A stretch of 55,802 nucleotides of DNA. Source: DATFEN01 sp035691285. Its GTDB lineage: Bacteria > Acidobacteriota > Vicinamibacteria > Fen-336. Both the position numbers and the translations under genes were made by a program. Under the pieces are notes generated by a model. That model was not told where the DNA came from. It ran no database searches and was given only the letters and a program-made list of their open reading frames with translations. The stretch is from positions 1 through 55,802 of the forward strand of contig DASSJI010000015.1 in the NCBI GenBank assembly GCA_035691285.1, read 5' to 3'. This document shows, one piece after another, positions 20,004 through 27,885 of this stretch. Every line of letters begins with the position of its first letter. Positions within the stretch are counted from its first letter, which is position 1.

Positions 20004-20444
20004 ATGCGCCTGAAGAGCTTCCTGAACCAGGTGGACCACGACCGCATCGTGGCGGCCATCGCGGCGGCGGAGGCTCGCTCCCGCGGCGAGATCCGGGTGC
20101 ATGCCTCGAACCGCGCCGTGGCCGACGCCCAGAAGGCGGCGACCGAGCAGTTCGAGCGCCTGGGCATGGCCGGCACCGCCGAGCGCAACGGCGTGTTGAT
20201 TTACGTCGCGCCGCTGTCCCGCAGCTTCGCCATCGTCGGCGACAGCGGCATCCACGAGAGGTGCGGTCCCGACTTCTGGCGGGACGTGGCTGCGGCCATG
20301 GAGCGCGAGTTCCGCGCGGGCAAGTACACCGAAGGCATCGTGCGGGGCATCGAGCGGGCCGGCGCGGCGCTGGCCGAGAACTTCCCTCGCGGCGCGGGCG
20401 GCGCCGACCGGAACGAACTGCCCGACAGCGTCTCCGAGGATTGA
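20004..20444 (+). CDS. Small TPM-domain protein
   Basis: A 146-residue protein consisting of one TPM-like domain without signal peptide or membrane anchor. It has the pattern AEARSRGEIRVH, then NGVLIYVAPLSRSFAIVGDSGIHE and FRAGKYTEGIVRGIE, matching the short cytoplasmic TPM paralogues often found third in LemA-TPM-TPM clusters. The ATG follows the previous stop by 13 bases; no strong ribosome binding site is seen. A TAGGCT sequence at 19988-19993 could be a weak -10 box. Function unknown; presumably it acts with the other two proteins. Confidence 0.88.
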   Translation: MRLKSFLNQVDHDRIVAAIAAAEARSRGEIRVHASNRAVADAQKAATEQFERLGMAGTAERNGVLIYVAPLSRSFAIVGDSGIHERCGPDFWRDVAAAMEREFRAGKYTEGIVRGIERAGAALAENFPRGAGGADRNELPDSVSED

Positions 20445-20452
20445 GGGGCGCC

Positions 20453-21586
20453 GTGGCCGACGTCGTCGTGGCGGGCGCCGGCGTGATCGGCGTGTTCGCG
20501 GCGCTCGCGCTGCAGGAGCGCGGGGCGGAGGTCACGCTGTGCGATCCCTGGGAGCCGGGCCATCCGCGGGCGACGTCGTCCTCCGAGACGCGGGTGATTC
20601 GCGCGATCTACGGCCACGATCGGCTCTACGCCGAGTGGTCGTGCCAGGCCCTCGAGCTGTGGGAGCGCTTCGAGGCCAGCGTCGGACGCCAGGTGCTGCA
20701 TCGAACGGGCGTGCTGTGGCTGGCCCGCGAGGAGCACGGCTACGCCGCCGCCGGCTTGAAGGTGCTCGCCGACCTCGGCATGCCCGGCGAGCGCCTGACG
20801 GCTTCGGAGCTCGAGGCGCGCTTCCCCGCCGTGCGAGCCGCCGGCCTGCGCTTCGGCGTCCTCGAGCCGCGGATGGGCGTGCTGCGCGCGCGGGCGGGGG
20901 TGCGGCTCGCCGTGGCTCACTTCGTCCGCCGGGGCGGGCGCTTCCTGCGAGGCCCCGTCGTGCCGGGCAGCGCCACGATGGAGCGCCTCACGTCGGTGCG
21001 GGTCGGGGAGGATCGGCTCGCCGCGCACGCCTTCGTGTTCGCGTGCGGGCCGTGGCTGCCTCGGCTGTTCGCCGAGCTGCGCGGCCTCATCCGTGTGCAG
21101 CGGGCCGAGGAGCTGTACTTCGGCGTGCCCCAGGGCAGCCGTGACTTCGACGAGGACCGGCTGCCGGCGTGGGTCGAGATCGGCGAGTACTACGGGATCC
21201 CCGCCCTCGAGGGACGCGCGTTCAAGGTCGGCATCGACCGGCCCGGAGACGAGATCGACCCGTCCACCGGCGAGCGTCTGCTGGCGCCGTGGGCGGTCGG
21301 CGAGGCGCGGGGCTACCTCGCGCGGCGCTTCCCGGCCCTGGCCGAGGCGCCCCTCGTGGACTCGCGGGTGTGCACGTACGAGGTCACGCCCGACGAGCAC
21401 CTGGTCGTCGACCGGCACCCGCGCCACGAGAACGTCGTGCTCGTGGGCGGCGGCTCGGGGCACGCCTACAAGCTCGCGCCGGTGCTCGGGGCCTACGTCG
21501 CCGACCTCGTGACCGGCGCTCGGAGCGAGACGGAGCCGCGCTTCAGGATCGGGCGCCGCGAGCCGCGGGCCTGGCGCGAGCCTTGA
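20453..21586 (+). CDS. FAD-dependent amine oxidoreductase (DAO, sarcosine oxidase-like)
   Basis: A 377-residue flavoprotein of the D-amino-acid/sarcosine oxidase group. The N-terminal dinucleotide-binding motif is VVVAGAGVIGVFAALAL. SSETRVIR follows at the position of the family's flavin-contacting segment, and the C-terminal VGGGSGHAYKLAP closes the flavin site. The length matches monomeric sarcosine oxidase. It should oxidise a secondary amine or amino acid; the exact substrate is not readable. I chose GTG 20453, with GAGGGG upstream, rather than the TTG at 20441. No transmembrane helix. It follows the TPM gene by 8 bases and may be co-transcribed. Confidence 0.9.
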   Translation: MADVVVAGAGVIGVFAALALQERGAEVTLCDPWEPGHPRATSSSETRVIRAIYGHDRLYAEWSCQALELWERFEASVGRQVLHRTGVLWLAREEHGYAAAGLKVLADLGMPGERLTASELEARFPAVRAAGLRFGVLEPRMGVLRARAGVRLAVAHFVRRGGRFLRGPVVPGSATMERLTSVRVGEDRLAAHAFVFACGPWLPRLFAELRGLIRVQRAEELYFGVPQGSRDFDEDRLPAWVEIGEYYGIPALEGRAFKVGIDRPGDEIDPSTGERLLAPWAVGEARGYLARRFPALAEAPLVDSRVCTYEVTPDEHLVVDRHPRHENVVLVGGGSGHAYKLAPVLGAYVADLVTGARSETEPRFRIGRREPRAWREP

Positions 21587-21614
21587 ACCGCGGGGTCGTG
21601 GAGGAGGTGTGAGG

Positions 21615-22046
21615 ATGGCGCAGAAGCGCGCGCGGCGCAGGGCGACGGCCGGCGCCCGACTCGAGTTCAACCACGCGATGATCTATACGCGGAACCATGC
21701 CCGGGCCCTGGCGTTCTATCGCGACCGCCTCGGCTTCACGGTCCTCGACCAGTACCCCGGCGCGTACGCGCGGCTGCGGAGCCCGGGCGGGAGCACGACC
21801 ATCGCCCTCCACTGCCTGGAGAGAGGCCAACGCATGGATCCCGCCCGCGAGGGCATCCGCCTCTACTTCGAGATCCGGCGGCTCGACTCCTTCTGCGCGC
21901 GGCTCGCCGCCGCGGGCGTCGCCTTCCTGCAGAAGCCCAAGGACATGCCGTGGGGCTGGCGCCACGCGTACCTGCGGGACCCGGACGGGCACGAGCTCAG
22001 CCTCTACTGGGCGGGGCGGAAGCGATTCCAGAAGACGGCACCGTGA
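21615..22046 (+). CDS. VOC-family (glyoxalase/dioxygenase fold) protein
   Basis: A 143-residue protein with one vicinal-oxygen-chelate module pair. The first half begins FNHAMIYTRNHARALAFYRDRLGF, with the expected early His. The second half ends with YLRDPDGHELSLYW, with the late Glu that serves as metal ligand in the family. The spacing fits a single-chain VOC enzyme or resistance-type protein. No specific substrate can be named. The N-terminal 15 residues are strongly basic. The ATG at 21615 is preceded by GGAGG; a GTG at 21609 would add two residues. Confidence 0.9.
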   Translation: MAQKRARRRATAGARLEFNHAMIYTRNHARALAFYRDRLGFTVLDQYPGAYARLRSPGGSTTIALHCLERGQRMDPAREGIRLYFEIRRLDSFCARLAAAGVAFLQKPKDMPWGWRHAYLRDPDGHELSLYWAGRKRFQKTAP

Positions 22047-22072
22047 CGGCGTGACGTCGCGACCTCGCCGAG

Positions 22073-22897
22073 CTACTCCCCAAGCGCGCCCATGAACGCC
22101 TGCTGCACGTCGGCGAAGTCGCGGAAGCCGTCGAGGATCCAGCCCTTCACGGTCGGCAGGGGCGCGGCGCCGGAGTAGAAGCGCAGCGCCTTGTTCACGC
22201 CCTTCACGGCGGCGTCGAAGTGGTCGGCCTCGACGCTCGTGTGGATGAAGATCCAGTAGTAGGCGTCGTGCTTGGCGCCCAGCATCTCCACCTTCATCGC
22301 CTGCAACGCCTTCACCACGTCGGCGCGCTTCGACTTGAGCACGCGGTCGATGATCGTGAACTCCTCGTCGGCCAGCACCTCGCTCCCGGTGTGGAACCCC
22401 ATGCCGCGGAACAGGCGCTCCTCCGAGAGCGCCGCGCCGAGGCCGTAGCCCTCCTGGACGCGGACCATCGCCTCCTCGGTGCCCCTGTTGATGGCGACCA
22501 CGTCGTTGAGCTGCGCGGGCTCGTACCCGAACACGCGGCCGAGGCCCTTGAGGGTCGCCTGCGCCAGCGTCCGGTGGGTGTCGCGCCAGGGGGTCGCACG
22601 GTCGTCGAACTCGTCGACCGCGGCGTGGAAGAAGTCCGAGGCCACGTCCGAGGCCCGGTCCTGGAGGATGCGCACCGGCTCGTCCCGGTCGCGGAACAGG
22701 TCGCGGCGCGCCGCGATCTCGCCGGCGAGGTTCGCGAGGCCCGGCCCGAAGGCGCCGTTGAACTGGATGTAGCGGCCCAGCGCCGACAGCAGCGCCGCCT
22801 CGCCCCCGGCGGCGCGCTCGAAAGCCGCCTCCAGCGCGGCGTTCCCGCGATGCGACTCGAGCACCGGCTGCAGGTCTTCCCGGGAGATCTGGATCAT
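22073..22897 (-). CDS. Heme-oxygenase-fold (TenA/CADD-like) helical protein
   Basis: A 274-residue all-helical protein, start ATG 22897 with GGAGG upstream. No signal peptide. The C-terminal third has H-x3-E-x2-H (FIHTSVEADHF), which lines up with the HxxxDxxH metal motif of heme-oxygenase-like diiron oxidases such as CADD. An acidic helix earlier (GTEEAMVRVQE) could supply further ligands. The usual first E-x6-H pair is not obvious, so it may bind one metal or none. The helical layout could equally be a TenA-like or 'iron-containing redox enzyme' protein. It is transcribed away from the OmpA-ABC operon, from overlapping promoters at 22915-22964. Family assignment is moderate; substrate unknown. 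Confidence 0.6.
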   Translation of the reverse strand: MIQISREDLQPVLESHRGNAALEAAFERAAGGEAALLSALGRYIQFNGAFGPGLANLAGEIAARRDLFRDRDEPVRILQDRASDVASDFFHAAVDEFDDRATPWRDTHRTLAQATLKGLGRVFGYEPAQLNDVVAINRGTEEAMVRVQEGYGLGAALSEERLFRGMGFHTGSEVLADEEFTIIDRVLKSKRADVVKALQAMKVEMLGAKHDAYYWIFIHTSVEADHFDAAVKGVNKALRFYSGAAPLPTVKGWILDGFRDFADVQQAFMGALGE

Positions 22898-22914
22898 GGC
22901 CCCCTCCGGCCGCG

Positions 22915-22942
22915 ATCTTACTCCCGCGACGCGGCTTGACAA
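22915..22942 (-). promoter_or_regulatory. Promoter of the heme-oxygenase-fold gene
   Basis: On the minus strand TTGTCA (22942-22937) and TAAGAT (22920-22915) are separated by 16 bases, matching consensus at 5 and 4 positions. The -35 box uses the same seven base pairs as the -35 box of the divergent operon promoter. The gene's GGAGG ribosome binding site follows downstream. Confidence 0.65.
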
Positions 22943-22964
22943 CCCCCGGTGCCGGGGCTACAAA
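22936..22964 (+). promoter_or_regulatory. Promoter of the OmpA-ABC operon with spacer palindrome
   Basis: A perfect -35 box TTGACA (22936-22941), 17-base spacer and -10 box TACAAA (22959-22964). The spacer contains the palindrome CCCCGG-TG-CCGGGG (22944-22957), well placed as a repressor operator. Start of transcription would be near 22971, giving a leader of about 70 bases. Confidence 0.7.
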
Positions 22965-22983
22965 CTCTTCAACGCAAAGGAGA

Positions 22984-23000
22984 TTCCCGATTTCCGGGAA
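22984..23000 (+). promoter_or_regulatory. Leader hairpin upstream of the OmpA-ABC operon
   Basis: TTCCCG-ATTTC-CGGGAA is a perfect 6-bp stem with a 5-base loop in the predicted mRNA leader, about 28 bases before the ribosome binding site GGGGAGG (23028-23034). It could be an operator half-site pair or an RNA stem; no U-tract follows, so it is not a terminator. Confidence 0.4.
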
Positions 23001-23041
23001 CCCCTGCGTCCGTTGAACGTCTTGTTCGGGGAGGCCTGCCC

Positions 23042-23764
23042 ATGAGCCGTCTCTCGGACCTCGTGAGCAAGGGTGTTCGCCTCATCGTCACCGAGGGCGC
23101 GAACGAGACGCCCGCCGAGCTCCTCGAAGACCCGGAGCAGGAGCCGGCGCAGCGTCCCACGACGCCTCGCGTCACGCGTCCGCGCGAGCGGGAGATCCCG
23201 CCCGAGGTCTTCGACGGCCCGCCGCCCAAGCGCGTCGCCCAGTCGGCCGTCCCGGCCAGCGTCGCCGATTTCGCCGCCGTCTACGGAGAGGCCGGCATCG
23301 AGCTGCCCGTCCACGGCTACGGCGTCGACAAGGTCGCCGAGATGCTCGACAGCAAGCGCCTCGCGAGCCTGAACCGCGAGGTGAAGGCCGCCGCGGTGAT
23401 GGCGGCCCTCGAGGCCGCCGGTGTCGCCGTGCGCGACGTGATCCAGGACGCGGTGCTCAGGGACAAGGCCCTGGACGCCTTCGAGGCGGCCAAGGAGCGC
23501 GAGGCGAAGGAGGCGCGCCAGAACAACGAGGCGCGCATCCAGTCGCTCCAGCAGGAGCTCGACGCCCTTCTCCAGAAGATCAGCGCGGAGATCGAGGGGT
23601 TGAAGAAGGCCTCGGAGGACGCCGAGAAGGCCTTTGCGGCGCTCCACGAGCGCAAGCTCAAGGAGGAGGAGCGCCTGCACGCGATCGTCGCCCACTTCAT
23701 CGAGGGCGCCGACAACCCCGTGACCAGAGCCTCGACGACGAAGCCCGGCCCGTCCCAGGCCTAG
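23042..23764 (+). CDS. Coiled-coil protein, first gene of the OmpA-ABC operon
   Basis: A 240-residue soluble protein with a GGGGAGG ribosome binding site. Residues 1-75 are Pro/Arg-rich and probably flexible. A small folded region follows (about 78-145: FAAVYGEAGIELPVHGYGVDK and an Ala-rich helix). Residues about 155-225 form a long charged coiled coil (LQQELDALLQKISAEIEGLKK). No signal peptide or membrane helix, so it should be cytoplasmic, possibly peripheral to the membrane. I do not recognise a family. Its place as the first gene of a tightly packed ABC operon, which also contains another coiled-coil protein, suggests a cytoplasmic partner of the transporter. The helical organisation loosely resembles TelA/PspA-like stress proteins, but I see no specific motif. 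Confidence 0.75.
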   Translation: MSRLSDLVSKGVRLIVTEGANETPAELLEDPEQEPAQRPTTPRVTRPREREIPPEVFDGPPPKRVAQSAVPASVADFAAVYGEAGIELPVHGYGVDKVAEMLDSKRLASLNREVKAAAVMAALEAAGVAVRDVIQDAVLRDKALDAFEAAKEREAKEARQNNEARIQSLQQELDALLQKISAEIEGLKKASEDAEKAFAALHERKLKEEERLHAIVAHFIEGADNPVTRASTTKPGPSQA

Positions 23765-23782
23765 GGAGCAAAGGAAGAAGCC

Positions 23783-25375
23783 ATGGCCCGACAGCTCACC
23801 CCGCTGGGGAAGTTCCTCATCGTCGCCTCCGGCCTCGCGATGGTCGGGTACGCCCTGAACAAGTACGGCGTGCTCAGGAAGGCGGCCCAGGTGGTGGCCC
23901 CCGACCGGAAGGAGGAGGGCACCGTCTCGAAGGACGACTTCGGGGCGCTGCCGCCCGGACCGGGCGCCGCCACGACCACCCCGAGCCAGCCGGTGGGCCG
24001 AGGCACGCGCCTCGACCGGCCGATCCGCGTCGCGATCGTCACCTGGGGCGGCTACGCGGGCGGCATCGTGGCCAACGACGGCTTCGCCCCCAACCCGAAC
24101 AGCGTCTTCGCCAAGGACCACGGCGTTCAGGTCGAGCTGCTCGTGATCGACGATTTCGAGAAGTCCCGTGACGCCTTCCGCGCCGGCGGCGACAAGGGCG
24201 GCGTCGACGTCATGTGGTCCACCGTGGACGCCTACGCCCTCGAGTACGGGGGGCTGCGCAGCCTGAACCCCAAGGCCTTCATGCAGTACGACTGGAGCCG
24301 CGGGGGCGATGCGATCGTGGTGGACAACGCGATCCAGAACGTGGCCGGCCTGCGCGGCAAGCGGCTGGCCTGCGCCGAGGCCACGCCGTCCCACTACTTC
24401 GCCCTGTTCGCGCTGACCCAGGGCGGGCTGACGAACCGCGACGTGCAGTGGGTCTTCACCACCTCGGCGGTCGAGGCCGCCAACGTGTTCAAGGCCAACA
24501 AGGTCGACGCCGCCGTCTCCTGGTCGCCCGACGTGTACATGGCGGCCAAGGAGCGCGGGCACATCCTCGCCTCGACCAAGGAGGCCTCGAACCTGATCGC
24601 CGACATCTTCGTGGCCCGGGGCGACTTCATCGAGAAGCACCCCGAGGACCTCCGCCGCTTCGTGGCCGGCTGGCTCAAGGGCGTCGAGATGGCGAACGCG
24701 AACCCGTCGCGCACCGCGGCGCTCCTGGCGAAGAGCTTCTCGGGCATCGGCCTCGACGACGCGAAGGGCATGCTGGAGGACGTGAAGCTGCCCAACTACG
24801 GCGAGAACCGGGCTTTCTTCTCCGGACAGGGCTCCCTCGTGACCTATCAGAGCATCTACAAGACCGCCCAGGGCATCTGGCGCAAGATCGGAAAGATCAG
24901 CGAGGTCTACGAGCCGTACCAGACCGTCGACACGCGCTTCCTCGAGAGCGCAGCCGAGTTCTTCCCCGCCGAGCCGGAGGCGAAGCCCGAGTTCGAGTTC
25001 AAGGCGCCGCCCAAGCCCGCGGCCGCTCCGATCCTCACGAAGACGGTCTCCATCTACTTCCCCACCGGCTCCTTCAGCCTCGACGAGAACGCCAAGGCGG
25101 TCCTGGACACGCAGGTCGTCGAGCTGGCGGCGACGTTCGGCAACGCCTACCTGCGCATCGCCGGCAACACCGACAACGTGGGCAACCGCGAGTCCAACAT
25201 GCGCCTCTCCCGCCAGCGCGCCGAGGCCGTCTCGGTCTACCTCGTCTCGCGCGGCTTCGAGCGCAACAAGTTCGACGTGGTGGGCCACGGCCCGGACAAG
25301 CCGGTGGCCTCGAACGACACCGACGACGGCCGCGCCAAGAACCGGCGCACGGACTTCGAGGTCATCCCCCGGTAG
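23783..25375 (+). CDS. ABC substrate-binding protein fused to a C-terminal OmpA domain
   Basis: A 530-residue envelope protein. Residues 8-25 form a signal anchor (FLIVASGLAMVGYAL), followed by a Pro-rich linker. Residues about 75-390 are an NMT1/SsuA-type substrate-binding domain (RVAIVTWGGYAGG, the VDVMWSTVDAYALE hinge and AVEAANVFKANKVDAAVSW). Residues about 420-530 are an OmpA-like peptidoglycan-binding domain, with IYFPTGSFSLDENAK, the GNTDNVG motif and the RAKNRRTDFEV ending; the Asp and Arg residues that bind diaminopimelate are present. It would couple a solute-binding lobe to the cell wall and inner membrane. Next in line are the cognate permease (1-base overlap) and ATPase. The ligand could be a sulfonate, nitrate, amine or other small molecule. 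Confidence 0.9.
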   Translation: MARQLTPLGKFLIVASGLAMVGYALNKYGVLRKAAQVVAPDRKEEGTVSKDDFGALPPGPGAATTTPSQPVGRGTRLDRPIRVAIVTWGGYAGGIVANDGFAPNPNSVFAKDHGVQVELLVIDDFEKSRDAFRAGGDKGGVDVMWSTVDAYALEYGGLRSLNPKAFMQYDWSRGGDAIVVDNAIQNVAGLRGKRLACAEATPSHYFALFALTQGGLTNRDVQWVFTTSAVEAANVFKANKVDAAVSWSPDVYMAAKERGHILASTKEASNLIADIFVARGDFIEKHPEDLRRFVAGWLKGVEMANANPSRTAALLAKSFSGIGLDDAKGMLEDVKLPNYGENRAFFSGQGSLVTYQSIYKTAQGIWRKIGKISEVYEPYQTVDTRFLESAAEFFPAEPEAKPEFEFKAPPKPAAAPILTKTVSIYFPTGSFSLDENAKAVLDTQVVELAATFGNAYLRIAGNTDNVGNRESNMRLSRQRAEAVSVYLVSRGFERNKFDVVGHGPDKPVASNDTDDGRAKNRRTDFEVIPR

Positions 25376-26145
25376 TGGAAGTCCGCGGCTTCGTCACGGA
25401 CCGCACGAAGCGGAGCCTGGCCCTCGCCGGGCTCCTGGCGTTCTTCGGCCTGTGGTGCGTGCTGTCCTACGGCGGGCTCGTGCCGCGCATCATCCTGCCC
25501 TCGCCGACCGACGTGCTGAATGCGTTCCCGGTGCTGCATTTCGAGGAGGCGCTCGTGCGCAGCGCCTGGTACAGCCTCTACCGCGTGTTCGCCGGCTTCC
25601 TGTTGTCGGCGCTGGTCGCGATCCCCCTCGGCCTGCTGATGGGCACCTTCCCGAAGGTGAAGCACTTCTTCTCGCCCGTCCTCGATCCGCTGCGCTTCCT
25701 GCCGATCTCGGCGCTGGTGCCGCTCTTCATCGTGTGGTTCGGCATCGACGACCTGCAGAAGATCGTCTTCCTGTTCGTCGGCACCTTCGTCTACATGCTG
25801 CCCCTCGTGGTCGAGGCGGTGGAGGGCGTCGAGGAGGTGTACCTGCAGACGGCGACGACGCTGGGCGCCACCCGGGGGCAGCTCGTCCGCCACGTCCTGA
25901 TCCCCGGCAGCCTGCCCGCCATCGCCGAGGCGCTCCGGGTCATGAACGGCATCGGCTGGACCTACGTCATCCTCGCCGAGGTGATCAACGCGCGCTACGG
26001 CCTGGGCGCGCTCATCACCGTGGCCGGAAAGCGCTCCCACGTGGACCAGATCTTCGCCCTGGTGCTCGTGATCCTGGTGATCGGCGTCGTGACGGACCTG
26101 CTCATCCGCGCGATCAACAACGCGCTCTTCTCCTGGAAGGAATGA
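25375..26145 (+). CDS. ABC transporter permease (SsuC/TauC-like)
   Basis: A 256-residue inner-membrane permease with about six membrane helices and the EAA loop (TATTLGATRGQLVRHVLIPGSLPAIAEALR), which contacts the ATPase. It begins with a GTG sharing one base with the previous stop codon, and ends with an ATG of the next gene inside its stop. It belongs to the sulfonate/taurine/nitrate/thiamine-precursor permease group; the ligand is unknown. The start is fixed by the frame: the sequence upstream belongs to the substrate-binding gene. It pairs with the SBP-OmpA protein and the ATPase as one importer. Confidence 0.94.
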   Translation: MEVRGFVTDRTKRSLALAGLLAFFGLWCVLSYGGLVPRIILPSPTDVLNAFPVLHFEEALVRSAWYSLYRVFAGFLLSALVAIPLGLLMGTFPKVKHFFSPVLDPLRFLPISALVPLFIVWFGIDDLQKIVFLFVGTFVYMLPLVVEAVEGVEEVYLQTATTLGATRGQLVRHVLIPGSLPAIAEALRVMNGIGWTYVILAEVINARYGLGALITVAGKRSHVDQIFALVLVILVIGVVTDLLIRAINNALFSWKE

Positions 26146-26966
26146 TGGCCGAGGCGCAGGAGCGGACCAACATCCTCGAGCTGCGCAAGGTCACCAAAGA
26201 GTTCGTGCTGCCCGACGGGCGCAGCTTCGACGCCATCCGCGACGTGAACCTGGTGATCCCCGACGAGCCGGGCAAGGGCGAGTTCCGGGTCTTCCTGGGC
26301 CCCTCGGGCTGCGGCAAGAGCACCATCCTCAACATCGTGGCCGGTCTGTTCGCGCCCAGCTCGGGCGAGGCCCTGCTGCGCGGCAAGCCCATCGGCGGGC
26401 CGGGGCCCGATCGCGGGATGGTGTTCCAGAGCTACAGCTCGTACCCCTGGCGCACGGTCGTCCAGAACGTGGCCTTCGGCCTCGAGCTCAGGGGCATGGC
26501 CAGGGGCGAGCGCGAGCGCATCGCGCGGGCCTGGATCGAGAAGGTGGGACTCAAGGGCTCGGAGAGCAAGTACCCGAAGCAGCTCTCGGGGGGCCAGCGG
26601 CAGCGCGTGGCGATCGCCCGAACCCTGGCGGTGCGTCCGTCGATCATCCTGATGGACGAGCCGTTCGGCGCCCTGGACGTGCAGACTCGCCTGGGCATGC
26701 AGAACCTGATCAACGAGCTGTGGGAGGAGATCGAGAGCACGATCCTGTTCGTGACCCACGACGTCGCCGAGGCCGTCTACCTCGCCGACAAGATCCACAT
26801 CCTCTCGGCGGGCCCCGGCACGATCGTCGACGAGGTGCAGGTGGACCTGCCGCTTCATCGGACCGAGGACCTCAAGCAGTCCGCCCGCTTCCGCGACCTG
26901 GAGACGCTGGTGCTCGACCGGATCCGCAAGGAGGCGCGCGGCGGCAACGTGCGCATCACCACGTGA
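26142..26966 (+). CDS. ABC transporter ATPase (SsuB/TauB-like)
   Basis: A 274-residue ATPase that powers the importer. The motifs are intact: Walker A GPSGCGKST, the Q-loop VFQSYSSYPW, the signature LSGGQRQRVAIA, Walker B IILMDEPFGALD and the switch His in VTHDVAEAV. Two ATG codons lie in tandem at 26142 and 26145; either could be used. The gene overlaps the permease by 4 bases and the next gene by 4 bases (GTGA). It belongs to the nitrate/sulfonate/taurine ATPase branch. Confidence 0.95.
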   Translation: MMAEAQERTNILELRKVTKEFVLPDGRSFDAIRDVNLVIPDEPGKGEFRVFLGPSGCGKSTILNIVAGLFAPSSGEALLRGKPIGGPGPDRGMVFQSYSSYPWRTVVQNVAFGLELRGMARGERERIARAWIEKVGLKGSESKYPKQLSGGQRQRVAIARTLAVRPSIILMDEPFGALDVQTRLGMQNLINELWEEIESTILFVTHDVAEAVYLADKIHILSAGPGTIVDEVQVDLPLHRTEDLKQSARFRDLETLVLDRIRKEARGGNVRITT

Positions 26967-27880
26967 TCGAGGAGCCGGAGAAGGAGCCGAACCCTCTCGT
27001 CGAGGCCTTCAAGAACCAGTACAACCTGATCGGCCTCTTCACCGCCCTCGGCTTCTCCATCCTCTCGGCCAGCCCCCTGCCCTTGATCCTGGCCGCGGGC
27101 GTCGAGCTCATGTGCCTCCCGCTCCTGGAGCGCTGGGAGCGCCTGAAGCGGGCGCAGGCCCTCGAGGCCGAGAAGAAGCAGCGCAAGGCCACCGAGGTCA
27201 CCGACATGCTCCGCGCCCTGACGCCGTCCGAGCGGCAGCGCTACCACGCCCTCGAGACCCTGGGCCAGGAGATCCGCCAGAACTACAGGGCCCTCGATCC
27301 CTCCTCGCGCATCCTGCTCGAGGAGCTGGCCGGCAAGCTGGACTTCCTGCTGGCCTTCTACCTGCGCATGCGCTATTCGCTGGTGCGCTACGAGTCGTAC
27401 TTCGCGACGACGGACCCGGCCCGCATCGAGGAGCGGATCGAGGCCCTCGACCGCGAGATCGCCAAGGGGCCCGAGCGGGTCCAGGCGATCAAGGCGCGGA
27501 CGAAGCGCGTCCTCCAGAAGCGCCTCGAGCGCTACAAGAAGGCCCTGGAGAACCGCAACATCGTGGACGCCCAGACCGAGACGGTCCAGGAGGTCCTTCA
27601 GCTGCTGCGCGACCAGAGCTTCTCCATGCGCGACCCGCGGACCATCGCCGAGCAGCTCGACGGCCTCGTGACCTCGGCGGAGGAGACCGAGCGCGGCGTC
27701 CGCGACATGGAGGACATCCTCGCCGCGGAGCAGGAGGTCCTGCTGCCGGCTTCGATGGGCGAGGCCGAGGAGGAGCTGCCCGAGCTGCCGTCCGAGCGCA
27801 CGGCCGAAGCGGGCCGCTCCCGCGGTCGCGTGGTTCCGATGCCCCCTGCGGGGCCGCCTCGGAAGAAGATCACCCAGTAG
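26963..27880 (+). CDS. Membrane-hairpin and coiled-coil protein of the OmpA-ABC operon
   Basis: A 305-residue protein starting at a GTG that overlaps the ATPase stop by 4 bases. Residues about 20-53 form a hydrophobic hairpin (LIGLFTALGFSILSA, PLILAAGVELMCLPLL). The rest is a highly charged helical region with long coiled-coil-like segments (about 58-85 and 150-260: ERIEALDREIAKGPERVQAIK). A Pro/Arg-rich tail ends the protein. No enzyme motif is seen. With the membrane hairpin near the N-terminus, the bulk would lie in the cytoplasm. The overlap with the ATPase gene suggests a partner of the transporter, perhaps linking it to the first coiled-coil protein. No family is recognised. Confidence 0.75.
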   Translation: MIEEPEKEPNPLVEAFKNQYNLIGLFTALGFSILSASPLPLILAAGVELMCLPLLERWERLKRAQALEAEKKQRKATEVTDMLRALTPSERQRYHALETLGQEIRQNYRALDPSSRILLEELAGKLDFLLAFYLRMRYSLVRYESYFATTDPARIEERIEALDREIAKGPERVQAIKARTKRVLQKRLERYKKALENRNIVDAQTETVQEVLQLLRDQSFSMRDPRTIAEQLDGLVTSAEETERGVRDMEDILAAEQEVLLPASMGEAEEELPELPSERTAEAGRSRGRVVPMPPAGPPRKKITQ

Positions 27881-27885
27881 TCTCC

